A stretch of DNA of 64,000 bases from JBHGXV01 sp041920505 (GCA_041920505.1 JBHGXV010000040.1:1-64000), one strand, 5' to 3'; shown: positions 33,485 to 43,303, counted from the first letter of the stretch. Translations and numbers: made by a program. Notes: a model not told the origin generated them from the letters alone.

Positions 33485-36400
33485 GCCAGTTCACCGCCTC
33501 GTTCAGTCTGTGAATGATCACCTGTTCGTCCCGTTGGTTTCCGGTCGGCCCGTAGTAGTTGAAACCGTAGCTGAGCTGGGCGTAGCCGCCGATCATCTGC
33601 GTCGGCTTGACGTGGATGCGGGTCGGGCTGTTGAACGTCCCGCCGCGCTGGCCGGTGATCGGAGAGCCGGGGACGTTGATGTGCCTCTCCTGCACGTGGT
33701 ACATGAACGCCACTCCCTGCGGCAGTCGATGGCTGACGACGGCCCGGGCGACGACCACGCCGTTGCGGTTGTACATCTGAAGCCAGTCATTGTCGGCGAT
33801 GCCCGCCTCTTCCGCGTCGCGGTTGTTCAGCCAGACGTGCGGGCCGCCTCGGAACATCGTCAGCATCGGCACCGTGTCGCCATAGGTGCTGTGGTACGAC
33901 CATTTGAAGTGCGGAGTCAGATACCGCAGGGTGATTTCTTTGCCTTTTGCCTCTGGCCGCCTGTCCGCCGGGTAAAACGTCGCCTTGGGCAACGGCGCCT
34001 TAAACGTGGGCAGTTCTTCGCCGAACTCCAGGATCGTTTCGTGATCGAGGTAGAAGTGTTGCCTGCCTGTCAGCGTGCGCCAGGGAATCAGCCGCTCCAC
34101 GTTGGTCGTAAACGGCGAGTAGCGTCGGTTGCCCGTTTCCGAACCGCTGTAGACCGGGGTGGAGATCACCTGTCTCGGCTGGGCGGTGATCTCCTGGAAC
34201 GAGATGTGCTCTTCGGCCCGCTCTGCGGCCAAATCTTTCAACTTGAGCCCGGTCTTCTTCTCCAGGGCTTCCCAGGCTTTCAGCGCCAGCGAGCCGTTGG
34301 TGGCGCTGGAGAGCGTCAGGATCGCCTCGGCCACATTGCGGTCGGTAAACAGGCTGGGGCAATCCTTGTATTCCTCGGTCTGGAAGGCGACGCCCAGCAT
34401 CGCCTTCAGTTTCTCGTACTCTTCCCTGGCGCTCCAGTTGAGCCCCTTGGAGCCGATCTGTTCCTTGACCAATGGCCCGAGTGCGATGTATTTGTCGTAC
34501 ACCTTGGTGTAGTCCCGCTCCACTATGTGCAGACGGGGGAAGTTGATGCCCGGAGTCGGCTCGTATTCCCCGTACTTCCAGTCCATGATCCGTCCGTACG
34601 GCTGGGCCGTTTCGTCGCGGCTGTCGTGCAAAAGGGGAGTGGCGACGATGTCCTTCACCGGCTTAGGGAAGTGGCGCTTGGCCAGTTCGGAAAAGGTTCG
34701 GGCCAACTCTTTGAAGAAATCCCAGTCGGACCGGGTCTCCCACGGCGGCGCAATCGCCGGATTAAACGGATGTATAAACGGGTGCATGTCCGTGCTGCTG
34801 AGGTCGTATTTCTCGTACCAGGTGGCGGCGGGCAACACCAGGTCGGCGTAGAGTCCCGTGTCGTTCATCCGAAAGTCGATGTCGATCAAAAGGTCCAGCT
34901 TGCCTTCCGGAGACTCAGCGGCCCAGTGGATTTCGCTGGTTTTTAGTTCCTGGTTCTGTTCGCTCAGGTTGGCGTGGTGGGTGCCCAGCATGTGTTTGAG
35001 GAAATACTCGTGCCCTTTGGCCGAACTGCCGATCAGATTTGCCCGCCAGATGAACATCACCCGGGGGAAAATTTCCGGGTCGGCCGGATTGTCGATGGCA
35101 AACGTGAGCGTGCCCTCTTTGATCTGGTTCACCACGTACTGAATCGCCTCGTCCGCGCTGGTCGCCCGGGATTCTTCGTACAGCTTGAGCGAATTGCGGG
35201 TAAACTGCGGGTAAAACGGCAGCCAGCCGAGGCGGGCAGCCAGGTAGTTGTAGTCGCCCGCGTGCTGGTAGCGCGGACGGTCGATAAGCGGCGAGATCAG
35301 GTTCTGGACCGGCTGGTCGTCGTATTTCCACTGTTCAGTGACGAAGTAGAAAAACGAGGTGCCGTTTTGCAGGCGCGGCGGTCCGCCCCAGTCGCGGGCC
35401 ATCGCCACCGTCTGCCAGCCCTCAAGCGGCCGGACTTTTTCCTGGCCGACGTAATGCGCCCAGCCGCCGCCGTTCACCCCTTGCGATCCGGTCAGGAGCA
35501 CCAGGTTGAGAATCGCCCGGTAGATTGCGTCGGAATGGTACCAGTGGTTGATCCCGGAGCCCATGATGATCATCGAACGCCCTTTGGAATCCATCGCGTT
35601 CTGGGCGAACTCGCGCGCGATTTGCGCGGCCAGCTTGCGGTCCACGCCGGTGATCGCCTCCTGCCAGGCCGGGGTGTGGGGCTTGGGGTCGTCGTAGTCA
35701 GAGGGATAATCGCCGGGAAGTCCTCGGGAAATCCCTGCCTTCGCCAGCAAAAGGTCGAAGACGGTGGTGACCAACAGCGGTTCTTTGCCGGTCTCAACCG
35801 ATTTGACCGGAACGGAACGCTGCAAAATGGTGCGGGTGTCGTGTTCAAAGTGCGGGATCGCCAGCGTGACGATCTGGTCTTCGCTGCCGAGAAAGCTGAG
35901 GGCAGGTTGGATGCCGGTCAACTGGTTGGCCGAGTCGTTCAGATGCAGGTTCCAGTTGCCGTCGTCTTCCCAGCGGTGGCCGATCGTGCCGTTCGGGACG
36001 GCGAACTGTTTCGACGCCTCGTCCCAGACAACCGGTTTCCATTCCGCTTGGGTGAGCGGCATGCCCAGATCGCTCGCCCGCAAAAAGCGGTCGGCCGTGT
36101 ACTGGTCCCCCCGCTTTTTCAGCGTGACCAGAAACGGCAGATCGGTGTAGGTCTTGACGTAGTTGGTGAAATAGTCGACGTGTTTGTCGACGTAAAACTC
36201 TTTCAGGATCACGTGTGTCATCGCCATCGCCAGGGCACCGTCCATCCCCGGATTGACCGCAAGCCAGTTGTCGGCGAACTTCACGAACTCGGCGTAGTCC
36301 GGGGCGACGGCGACGACTTTGGTGCCGCGGTAACGGGCCTCCACCATGAAGTGGGAGTCGGGCGTGCGGGTCTGCGGCAGGTTGGACCCCCAGACGAGCA

Positions 36401-37154
36401 AATAGCTGGAGTTGAACCAGTCCGAACTTTCCGGCACGTCCGTCTGATCGCCCCAAATCTGCGGACTGGCTGGCGGGAGGTCGGCGTACCAGTCGTAGAA
36501 GCTGAGCATTGCTCCGCCCAAGAGAGACAAGAAGCGCGCGCCGCTCGCATGGCTGACCATCGACATGGCCGGAATCGGGGAAAACCCGAAGATGCGGTCC
36601 GGGCCGTAACGCTCAAGCGTGTAGATCAGCGCGGCGGAGATGAGCGTGTTCACCTCGTCCCAGGTGGCTCTGACCAGCCCGCCCTTGCCACGCGCCCGTT
36701 TGTAATCGGCTGATTTCTTTGGGTCTTCGACGATGGAGCGCCAGGCGGCTACCGGATCGTTCGTATGTTCCAGGGCCTTACGCCAGTGGCGGAGCAGGGT
36801 GCTGCGGATGTAGGGATAGCGAACGCGCAACGGGGTGTAGATATACCAGGAAAAACTGGCTCCCCGCGGACAGCCGCGCGGTTCGTATTCCGGCATGTCC
36901 GGGCCGGTCGTCGGGTAGTCGGTCTGCTGGGTTTCCCACGCGATAATCCCGTCTTTTACGTGGATTTTCCAACTGCAGGACCCCGTGCAGTTCACCCCGT
37001 GGGTGGTGCGAACCACCTTGTCGTGCTGCCAGCGGCGCCGGTACACTTTTTCCGCTTCGCGCCCGTAAGGCGACAAGACCGCGTGGCTCGCGGCCTCTTG
37101 CTGCTTTCCGAAATATCGCAGCTTGGTGAAAAGGGGAGAGCGTTTTCGGTTCAT
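33474..37154 (-). CDS. narG: Respiratory nitrate reductase alpha subunit
   Basis: A 1226-residue molybdo-bis-MGD catalytic subunit, the usual NarG length. The N-terminus shows HGVNCTGSCSWKIHVKDG, the His/Cys ligands of the FS0 4Fe-4S cluster, then EPRGCPRGASFSWY. GAAAGGAGATTACC precedes ATG 37154, so an in-frame extension up to 37316 is rejected. It reduces nitrate to nitrite on the cytoplasmic face. No clear FNR box was seen in the 146 bp upstream. No narK or nirB is adjacent; export and nitrite reduction must lie elsewhere. Confidence 0.96.
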   Translation of the reverse strand: MNRKRSPLFTKLRYFGKQQEAASHAVLSPYGREAEKVYRRRWQHDKVVRTTHGVNCTGSCSWKIHVKDGIIAWETQQTDYPTTGPDMPEYEPRGCPRGASFSWYIYTPLRVRYPYIRSTLLRHWRKALEHTNDPVAAWRSIVEDPKKSADYKRARGKGGLVRATWDEVNTLISAALIYTLERYGPDRIFGFSPIPAMSMVSHASGARFLSLLGGAMLSFYDWYADLPPASPQIWGDQTDVPESSDWFNSSYLLVWGSNLPQTRTPDSHFMVEARYRGTKVVAVAPDYAEFVKFADNWLAVNPGMDGALAMAMTHVILKEFYVDKHVDYFTNYVKTYTDLPFLVTLKKRGDQYTADRFLRASDLGMPLTQAEWKPVVWDEASKQFAVPNGTIGHRWEDDGNWNLHLNDSANQLTGIQPALSFLGSEDQIVTLAIPHFEHDTRTILQRSVPVKSVETGKEPLLVTTVFDLLLAKAGISRGLPGDYPSDYDDPKPHTPAWQEAITGVDRKLAAQIAREFAQNAMDSKGRSMIIMGSGINHWYHSDAIYRAILNLVLLTGSQGVNGGGWAHYVGQEKVRPLEGWQTVAMARDWGGPPRLQNGTSFFYFVTEQWKYDDQPVQNLISPLIDRPRYQHAGDYNYLAARLGWLPFYPQFTRNSLKLYEESRATSADEAIQYVVNQIKEGTLTFAIDNPADPEIFPRVMFIWRANLIGSSAKGHEYFLKHMLGTHHANLSEQNQELKTSEIHWAAESPEGKLDLLIDIDFRMNDTGLYADLVLPAATWYEKYDLSSTDMHPFIHPFNPAIAPPWETRSDWDFFKELARTFSELAKRHFPKPVKDIVATPLLHDSRDETAQPYGRIMDWKYGEYEPTPGINFPRLHIVERDYTKVYDKYIALGPLVKEQIGSKGLNWSAREEYEKLKAMLGVAFQTEEYKDCPSLFTDRNVAEAILTLSSATNGSLALKAWEALEKKTGLKLKDLAAERAEEHISFQEITAQPRQVISTPVYSGSETGNRRYSPFTTNVERLIPWRTLTGRQHFYLDHETILEFGEELPTFKAPLPKATFYPADRRPEAKGKEITLRYLTPHFKWSYHSTYGDTVPMLTMFRGGPHVWLNNRDAEEAGIADNDWLQMYNRNGVVVARAVVSHRLPQGVAFMYHVQERHINVPGSPITGQRGGTFNSPTRIHVKPTQMIGGYAQLSYGFNYYGPTGNQRDEQVIIHRLNEAVNWLED

Positions 37155-37236
37155 GGTAATCTCCTTTCCGTGCATGCCTAGTAGTGGTGTTTCCAAACCC
37201 GTCCAGATTATGCAACAAATTTTTCCATAGGTCTTT

Positions 37237-37265
37237 TTGCGTTGCGACGGGCATTCCGCTAGAAT
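37237..37265 (+). promoter_or_regulatory. Sigma-A promoter of the hemerythrin-like gene
   Basis: TTGCGT (37237-37242) and TAGAAT (37260-37265) are spaced by 17 bp, about 35 bp before ATG 37301, in the intergenic region shared with narG. Confidence 0.65.
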
Positions 37266-37300
37266 GGAAGCAGCATCCAACAGGAAAGAGGCGAACCGCA

Positions 37301-37711
37301 ATGGCAGGACCTTCACTCAGACAATTGCATGCGCACCGTTCCATCCATGAGGGCGCATATGTGGAAGCGAGAGACGGGCTGGAACTGCTGGAGAAACTCC
37401 GCCGCTTTGGGCGCGGCGAACAGGCCCGTGAAGCGGCGAATCTGCTGGTGGAACACTGGGAGACGCGGACGCTTGCCCACGCACAGGCGGAGGAAGAGGG
37501 GTTTTATCAGGAACAGGCGGCGCAAAAGCCCGAACTCGCCGAAACGGTGACGATGCTCAGAAGGGATCACGCGCTGATGCGGATTCTGGTGGACGAAATC
37601 AAGCAGATCCTGCCTGCCGAGGGCGTCACCGAGGCGGTAGTGGATCGGTTCAAGGCGCTGATGCTAATCGTCAGCATTCACAGCCGCGAAGAGGAATCGC
37701 TCCTGTTTTAA
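37301..37711 (+). CDS. Hemerythrin HHE-domain-like protein
   Basis: A 136-residue four-helix protein with spaced His/Glu metal-ligand candidates: HRSIHEG near residue 12, LVEHWETRTLAHAQAEEEGFY (His52, His60, Glu64-66 region), RRDHALM (His90) and SIHSREEESLLF (His127, Glu131). HHE proteins carry a di-iron centre and act in oxygen, NO or iron handling. AAAGAGG precedes ATG 37301. Divergence from narG suggests a role in nitrosative stress or oxygen sensing during nitrate respiration, which is inferred. Confidence 0.75.
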   Translation: MAGPSLRQLHAHRSIHEGAYVEARDGLELLEKLRRFGRGEQAREAANLLVEHWETRTLAHAQAEEEGFYQEQAAQKPELAETVTMLRRDHALMRILVDEIKQILPAEGVTEAVVDRFKALMLIVSIHSREEESLLF

Positions 37712-37718
37712 ACGAAAA

Positions 37719-37750
37719 GCGACCGGGTTAGAACAACCGGTCGCCTTTCC
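37719..37750. terminator. Bidirectional terminator between the hemerythrin gene and mrfB
   Basis: GCGACCGGGTT (37719-37729) pairs with AACCGGTCGC (37735-37744). CTTTCC follows on the plus strand and TTTTCGTTT on the minus strand. It overlaps the mrfB stop codon. Confidence 0.75.
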
Positions 37751-38999
37751 TTTCCAATCGCTCGATGCGTTTTTCGTAGGCTTGCCGCTCCGCCTTGGAA
37801 GCGCGGCGGAGCAGGCTGGTTTTCTTTTTCCAGCGCTCGAATGCCTGCAGGGTGTAATGCAAGGCTTTCTCATAGTCTTTTAGGTGATGTTCGCAGATTT
37901 TGGCCGCTTCGAGATACACCTCTTCCGGCACTTGGGCCTCTGCGGAGATGACCGCTTCCCACATCTCAAGGGCGTGCTCCCACTGTTTCTGCCGTTTGTA
38001 CAGATGGCCCAGGGCGATCCGTGCCTTGACGCGCAGCGGGTGGTCGCTGGCCGCGATCGACCGGTAGCGCCGCATGGCCGCGTCGTCGTCGCCCAGCGCT
38101 TCGTACCAACGGGCGATCTGGAACCGCTCCTCGTGCGTCAACTCGGTTTGTTCGTGCTCCAACAAAAGACGGGTCAGGTGGATGTACAGGACGATGAGCG
38201 AGAGGACGTCCGACTCGTTGTGCCTAAGCACCCCCGTGACCGCTTCCGGATCGCGCTGGCGCAGGTAGTCGAAGTAGGCGATCGGGGCCATGTGTCCGGG
38301 CAGGTCGCCGTCACGCCGGACTCCCAGTTTTTCTCGTTCGACGATGGACAGGCGGCAGGAGGCTAGTTCGTCCTTCCACAATCGTCGCGCGGCGTGCAAC
38401 AGGTCGCAGTGGCCAAACGACGGCAGCGGCGGCAGGGATGCGCGGTTGAGCGTGTGCCTGGTCCGCACTTGCGGCCAGTCAAACGCTTTGCCGTTGTAGG
38501 TGACGAGCTGATGGGTCTCGCGGACGGACAAAAGAAACGACTGGTACAGGGCCACCTCCGCGTGCGGGGAAGCGAGGAAGTGCTGGCGCACCACCACGCA
38601 GTCGTCCTCAAGGCGGCTGTATCCGAGCAAAAAAATCGTATTGCCCACTCCGCCGTGAAGTCCGGTCGTCTCCGTATCAAAAAACAACAGATCGCCCGGC
38701 GCCCGGCCGGACACCGACAGCGGATGGGCCCGCCCTGACGCTTCCCACGCTTCGACGGCATCGTACAGCTCCGCGAATTGGTACTGTCCGTGCCGCTGCC
38801 TTGCCGGGTAGCGCACCTCGCGCACCATCACATACTCGTCGTCCCAGGTAAACGGCTGTGCCTGCAACGCTTCCCACTTGTCCGCGAACGGTATCTCCAC
38901 GTCGGCGGCTGGTACCGCGTCGGGGACGGCAACAACAGTTGCCGCCGGTTCGCTTGTCATGTGTACCTTGAGCCGTTGCAACTTCTGTTTAAGAGACAT
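37728..38999 (-). CDS. mrfB: MrfB/YprB-type exonuclease with TPR tail
   Basis: A 423-residue protein. Residues about 100-270 form an RNase H-like (RNase_H_2) domain with LLFFDTETTGLHGG, LVTYNGKAFDWP and a late HNESDVLSLIVLY, giving the DEDD-type acidic set. The C-terminal 150 residues are TPR-like helices (ALGDDDAAMRRYRSIA; ALGHLYKRQKQWEHAL). In Bacillus subtilis YprB/MrfB acts with MrfA in repair of mitomycin C lesions. Its start overlaps the mrfA end by 11 nt, matching the conserved pair. Confidence 0.85.
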   Translation of the reverse strand: MSLKQKLQRLKVHMTSEPAATVVAVPDAVPAADVEIPFADKWEALQAQPFTWDDEYVMVREVRYPARQRHGQYQFAELYDAVEAWEASGRAHPLSVSGRAPGDLLFFDTETTGLHGGVGNTIFLLGYSRLEDDCVVVRQHFLASPHAEVALYQSFLLSVRETHQLVTYNGKAFDWPQVRTRHTLNRASLPPLPSFGHCDLLHAARRLWKDELASCRLSIVEREKLGVRRDGDLPGHMAPIAYFDYLRQRDPEAVTGVLRHNESDVLSLIVLYIHLTRLLLEHEQTELTHEERFQIARWYEALGDDDAAMRRYRSIAASDHPLRVKARIALGHLYKRQKQWEHALEMWEAVISAEAQVPEEVYLEAAKICEHHLKDYEKALHYTLQAFERWKKKTSLLRRASKAERQAYEKRIERLERKGDRLF

Positions 39000-41271
39000 G
39001 CAGGGTTCCTCCCTGGGCGACGCGCAGCAGGGACAGCGCCAGTTCCTTGACGTCCGCCTCCGAAGCGCCGACGCACGAAGGACAGCCTGATTCGCACGGG
39101 CAGGAAGCGATCAGGCCTTCCGCCTGGGCGAGGATCGTCTCCATGTCCCGGTAGACCTGCTCGCTTAGCCCCACGCCGCCCGGGTAGCGGTCATACAGGA
39201 AAATCGACGGTTGCCCGGAATGAACGGCCTTCCGCTGCGGAGTCACGTGCAAATCGGCCGGATCGCACATCACGAACAAGGGAGCGACGTGCCGTAAGAC
39301 ATGCGCCAGACCGACAAGGCCGCGCTCCACGTCTTCCTTGCCGATCGATTCCAGCAAAGACTCCGGAAAACTGATCCAGGCCGCGGTGGTGTGCAACTCT
39401 TCTTCCGGCAAATGAATCGGGCCGGAACCGATGTTTTCATGCGTTTCGAACTTGATCTTCTTGAAAATGGTGGCCATCGCGTGAACCGAGACTTCGCCAA
39501 AGGCGAATTCCACCGGTTCCAGGCGGCGGACCTCCGCTTCTTCCAGCACGTTCAGTTTGACCGCCAGATTGGCGTCGGTGTAGTAGTCCACCTGTACTTC
39601 CCGCACGTACGCTTTTTTCTCCGAGTAGTCCAGCTTTTCCACCTGATACTGCACGCCCTGGTGCAGGTAGATCGCCTCCTCGTGCAACAGCGTGAGCGCG
39701 CTGAAGCGGTCCATCTCGCCGATCACGGTTTCGTTTCCTCGTTCGCTGATGTCGATGATCACGACGTTCTCCTGCGAAGCGGAGCGCAGGCTGATGTTGT
39801 GGGCGGGGAAGGAGTCGTTCATCCAGAACCATTTTCCCCTGGAGTGGTGCAGAATCTGCTCCTCCGTGAGAAACTCCAGGATCTCCGCGATCTCTGCCCG
39901 GCCGAAGCGCTCGCCTTCCCGAAACGGTAGCTCGTAGGCGGCACATTTGATGTGGTCGACCAGAATGATCAGGTTGTCGGGATTGATCCGCGCTGATTCC
40001 GGGCTGCGGTTGAAAAAGTATTCCGGATGCTGGATGACATACTGGTCGAGCGGCGTGGAACTGCCCACCAGCACCACCACCGATTCACCCTGCCGTCTGC
40101 CTGAGCGTCCGGCTTGCTGCCAGGTGCTGGCGACCGAGCCGGGATAGCCGGTGATCACGCACGCCTGGAGTTGTCCGATGTCGACGCCCAACTCCAGCGC
40201 ATTGGTGCTGACCACGCCGAGAATCTCCCCCTGGCGCAGGCCGCGTTCGATGGCGCGGCGCTGGCTTGGCAGATAGCCGCCGCGATACCCCTGGATCGTT
40301 TTCGGCCCCAGTTTGGACTTGATGCGCTCCTGCAGATACGTGAGCAAGATCTCCACACGGACGCGGCTTCGCGCAAACAGAATCGTCTGAATCCCGTTGG
40401 CGAGAAAGGCATCGGCAATATCCCGCGCCTCCAGCGTGGCGCTGCGCCGGATGTTCAACGGTTGGTTGACGACAGGCGGATTGTAGAACAGGAAGTGCTT
40501 CGTGCCGGACGGAGCGCCGTTGTTGTCCACCAGCTCGACCGGCTCTTCCGTCAGCCGTTCCGCCAGCTCTTGCGGATTGGCGATCGTCGCCGACGTGCAG
40601 ATGAATTGCGGCCGGCTGCCGTAAAAGGCGCAGATCCGCTTCAGCCGACGGATCACATTGGCGACATGGCTGCCGAACACGCCGCGGTAGGTATGTAGTT
40701 CGTCGATCACGATATAGCGCAGATGCTCGAAAAACGACACCCACTTCGTGTGGTGAGGCAGGATCGCCGTATGCAGCATGTCCGGGTTGGTGATGACGAT
40801 GTTGCCCGCCTGGCGGATCGTCTGGCGGATGTTGGCCGGGGTGTCGCCGTCGTACGTCTCCGATTTGATCGGAAGCCCGATTTCGCCGATCAGTTCGTGC
40901 AACTCGCTCTTCTGGTCCTGGGCCAGGGCCTTGGTCGGGAACAAGTACAGCGCGCGCGCCTGCGGACTCTCCGCCAGCGTTTGCAACACGGGCAGGTGGT
41001 AACACATGCTTTTGCCCGATGCCGTCGGCGTCACCGCGACGATGTGCTTCCCGTCCCTTGCGAGGCGATACGCCGTCTCCTGATGCGTGTACAGTGCCGT
41101 AATGCCGCGTGTGGCCAGAGCGGCGCGGATGCGCCCGTCCAGATCGGCAGGGAACGGTACCGTCCGCGCTTCCTTGGACGGAATCGTGTGCCAATGCACG
41201 ATATTTTTGAGAAAACGCTCGTCTTGCCGGAATTGCTCCAACAGTTGCGATATGGTCCGTTTCGTTTGCAT
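38989..41271 (-). CDS. mrfA: MrfA/YprA-type DEAD-box DNA helicase
   Basis: A 760-residue superfamily 2 helicase. Visible motifs are the Q-like YTHQETAYRLARDG, Walker A VTPTASGKSMCY, DELH in YIVIDELHTYRG, STNALELGVDIG and the QAGRSGRR motif VI. The C-terminal MZB domain shows the four zinc cysteines in SCPCESGCPSCVG. In Bacillus subtilis this helicase and MrfB form an excision system for mitomycin C damage independent of UvrABC. First gene of the two-gene minus-strand operon. Confidence 0.9.
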   Translation of the reverse strand: MQTKRTISQLLEQFRQDERFLKNIVHWHTIPSKEARTVPFPADLDGRIRAALATRGITALYTHQETAYRLARDGKHIVAVTPTASGKSMCYHLPVLQTLAESPQARALYLFPTKALAQDQKSELHELIGEIGLPIKSETYDGDTPANIRQTIRQAGNIVITNPDMLHTAILPHHTKWVSFFEHLRYIVIDELHTYRGVFGSHVANVIRRLKRICAFYGSRPQFICTSATIANPQELAERLTEEPVELVDNNGAPSGTKHFLFYNPPVVNQPLNIRRSATLEARDIADAFLANGIQTILFARSRVRVEILLTYLQERIKSKLGPKTIQGYRGGYLPSQRRAIERGLRQGEILGVVSTNALELGVDIGQLQACVITGYPGSVASTWQQAGRSGRRQGESVVVLVGSSTPLDQYVIQHPEYFFNRSPESARINPDNLIILVDHIKCAAYELPFREGERFGRAEIAEILEFLTEEQILHHSRGKWFWMNDSFPAHNISLRSASQENVVIIDISERGNETVIGEMDRFSALTLLHEEAIYLHQGVQYQVEKLDYSEKKAYVREVQVDYYTDANLAVKLNVLEEAEVRRLEPVEFAFGEVSVHAMATIFKKIKFETHENIGSGPIHLPEEELHTTAAWISFPESLLESIGKEDVERGLVGLAHVLRHVAPLFVMCDPADLHVTPQRKAVHSGQPSIFLYDRYPGGVGLSEQVYRDMETILAQAEGLIASCPCESGCPSCVGASEADVKELALSLLRVAQGGTLHVS

Positions 41272-41397
41272 GGGATCACCTTCTTGTCCCTATTCTACGA
41301 ATGGATGTTCGGAGTGTAAAGGGAAAGCTTTGGGGGATGTCAAGGTTAAGCGGAACACGGGGGTACTGCCAATGCGTACCAGCCGGTGCGGTCAATG

Positions 41398-42966
41398 AGC
41401 ATCCGCTCTCAGGATGGGTCGCTCTCCGAACAGCGCACGTATACCTATGACGCCAGCACGATGCTGCTTGACATTGAGACCGTGACGCATACCTATCCAA
41501 CCGAAAGCGGCACAGTGACTGATCAAGTCGTACGGGATTACGATTACAATACGGACAAGCAGGTTTCCAAATTGACCGTTACAGGCTCAGGCGGCAAGAC
41601 GGGAACCACACAACCGACGCTAGTGACGTTCTTCGATCAGTACGACCCGTTCGGTCATGTGACGGTTCAGCGGTATCAAGGAATCAATGTCGGCGACAGC
41701 ACCAAAGATCTGAACGAAAGGTACGTCTACGTGGAAGGATTGGACTTCGTCGATACGCAAACCTTCCCCGACGGCAGCCGAGTTGTTTACAATTACGACG
41801 GACTCGGCCGTGTCACAAAAGAGACGTTTACCAACGGAACGGCGACGAAAGAGAACAGTTACAGCTACGACGACTCGCGGCGGAAGATCTCCAAGACGGT
41901 TCGGGTCAACGGCTCCTCCGATCCATATGGATACAGATTGGACACTTACTACACGCCGCAGGGGGATATCGAGTACCAGGAGGAAGTAACCAACGCCGGC
42001 AGTCGCCCGCTGATTCGCAACCAATACTCGACCTTATTCGATGGACGGCTCGTGAAGGCGACCTATCCGTACGACCTGACCAGCCGGAAAATCAGGTATG
42101 ATTACTACCCAGACGGTTCCCTGAAATCAGAAACCAACGCTTTGGGGCAAGTCACCTCATACAATTACGCCAATACCGGAACCAGCGGAAGCGGCACGTT
42201 CCCGCAAAAAGCGGTGGAAGTGATCCAACCGGGAGGCCAAGTCACCTCGTCGTTCTACGACCGAAACGGCTGGCTGGCGAAGATGATCGAGACGACGGGC
42301 GACGGCGAACAAACCCGCACCACGACGATGAGTTACGACGGGTTGGGACGCGTAACGGCTCAGACTGTAACCAACCAGGCGGGAGAGACGCGCCGTTCGT
42401 ATTACAAGTACGATCTGCGAAACAACCTGCTCTACCTCAAAGATGCAGAAAACAACCAGTACTCGTACGACTACGACGTGTTCGGCAACCTGGTGCAAAT
42501 CAAGGAAAATGGCACGGTGACGACCAAGTCCGTCTACAATGCTCTCTCGTGGAAGTTGCGCGAAGACGATGTCCCCGGCGGACAGCAGGAACGCTACACC
42601 TACTACGATACCGGCGACCTGCGTGTCTACACGGACAAGGCGGGCAATCGGCATGAGACCTTTTACACCCCGCTTTACGAGGTGGACAGACAAACGGTCA
42701 CGAAGGCAGATGGGACGCAGACGTACACCGACAGCTATGAATACGAACCGGTGCGGCGGTTGCTTACGAAACAGTCCAACTCCGCCGGTCAAAGCATCAC
42801 GTACACCTATGACACGTACCGCCGGATGAACAGCTTCACGGTGTATAACCGGACGTACCAGATCGGGTACAATGACGGCGACGACTGGATGGACAATTAC
42901 ACCCTGGACTTATTGGAGAGAGCACACCGCCTCGTACCCGACTCTTTCCGGCATGGAGGAGTTTAA
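41398..42966 (+). pseudogene. RHS/YD-repeat protein, internal fragment
   Basis: About 520 codons of tandem YD repeats (YNYDGLGRVTKET, MSYDGLGRVTAQTV, YDYDVFGNLVQIKEN). There is no signal peptide or ribosome binding site at the start, no RHS core-associated domain and no C-terminal toxin. The last residues (LERAHRLVPDSFRHGGV) do not follow the repeat pattern, which suggests a frameshift or junction near 42910. RHS proteins are normally above 1000 residues. It appears to be a stranded middle piece of a large secreted or toxin-delivering protein. Confidence 0.75.
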
Positions 42967-43061
42967 CTAGCTACAAAAATTGCGACGCAGGAATACGAAG
43001 CGCGTTTTTTGTGAAAATCAAAAAACCGAATAAAATTTCTGAAAAAATTTGATGGAAAATC

Positions 43062-43089
43062 TTGTGTTTCCTGCGAGGGTTGGTATAAA
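43062..43089 (+). promoter_or_regulatory. Promoter of agrD
   Basis: TTGTGT (43062-43067) and TATAAA (43084-43089) are spaced by 16 bp, about 43 bp before the agrD start. Confidence 0.6.
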
Positions 43090-43131
43090 CTAGAAGTGTA
43101 AGATAACCCCCTATAAAAGGAGGAATTGGTA

Positions 43132-43257
43132 ATGAAGAAGGTAATGAAAGTTGCCGGTGCATTCTTCTCCTTTGTCTCTGCGCTTTATCTGGTGGGTCCG
43201 ATGTGTGCTCTAGCAATATATGAACCGCGTGCTCCGCATGAACGCGAAGTAGAATAA
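43132..43257 (+). CDS. agrD: AgrD-like cyclic lactone autoinducer propeptide
   Basis: A 41-residue ORF, directly upstream of agrB, with AAAAGGAGG at 43115-43123 and 8-nt spacing to ATG 43132. It begins MKKVMKVAGAFFSFVSALYL, an amphipathic leader, followed by VGPMCALAIYEPRAPHEREVE, quoted here as PMCALAIYEP and an acidic tail. This leader-Cys-acidic tail form matches AgrD/cyclic-lactone propeptides. A thiolactone between Cys25 and a residue four or five positions later (CALAI or CALAIY) is expected. It is the signal precursor processed by AgrB. Confidence 0.85.
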   Translation: MKKVMKVAGAFFSFVSALYLVGPMCALAIYEPRAPHEREVE

Positions 43258-43268
43258 CAAAACCGAGA

Positions 43269-43303
43269 GGGAGTTAACGTGTACAACCGTTGACTCCCTT
43301 TTT
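43269..43303 (+). terminator. Intercistronic terminator between agrD and agrB
   Basis: GGGAGTTAACG (43269-43279) pairs with CGTTGACTCCC (43288-43298, one G-U pair) and is followed by five T. It should let some transcription through to agrB and agrC while giving extra agrD transcript. Confidence 0.8.

Noticed and set aside
33357..36713. Two long plus-strand open frames (529 and 579 codons) opposite narH/narG
   Set aside because: They lie antisense to clearly recognisable narG and narH, have low-complexity Arg/Val/Gly-rich translations and no ribosome binding sites. Long antisense frames are expected in GC-rich coding DNA.
37155..37316. N-terminal extension of NarG to 37316
   Set aside because: The extension has no family similarity and overlaps the divergent gene; a strong ribosome binding site and the conserved NarG N-terminus fix the start at 37154.
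41398..42966. Intact RHS toxin with C-terminal effector
   Set aside because: No RHS core-associated region, no variable toxin domain and no immunity gene follow; the frame simply ends before the agr promoter.
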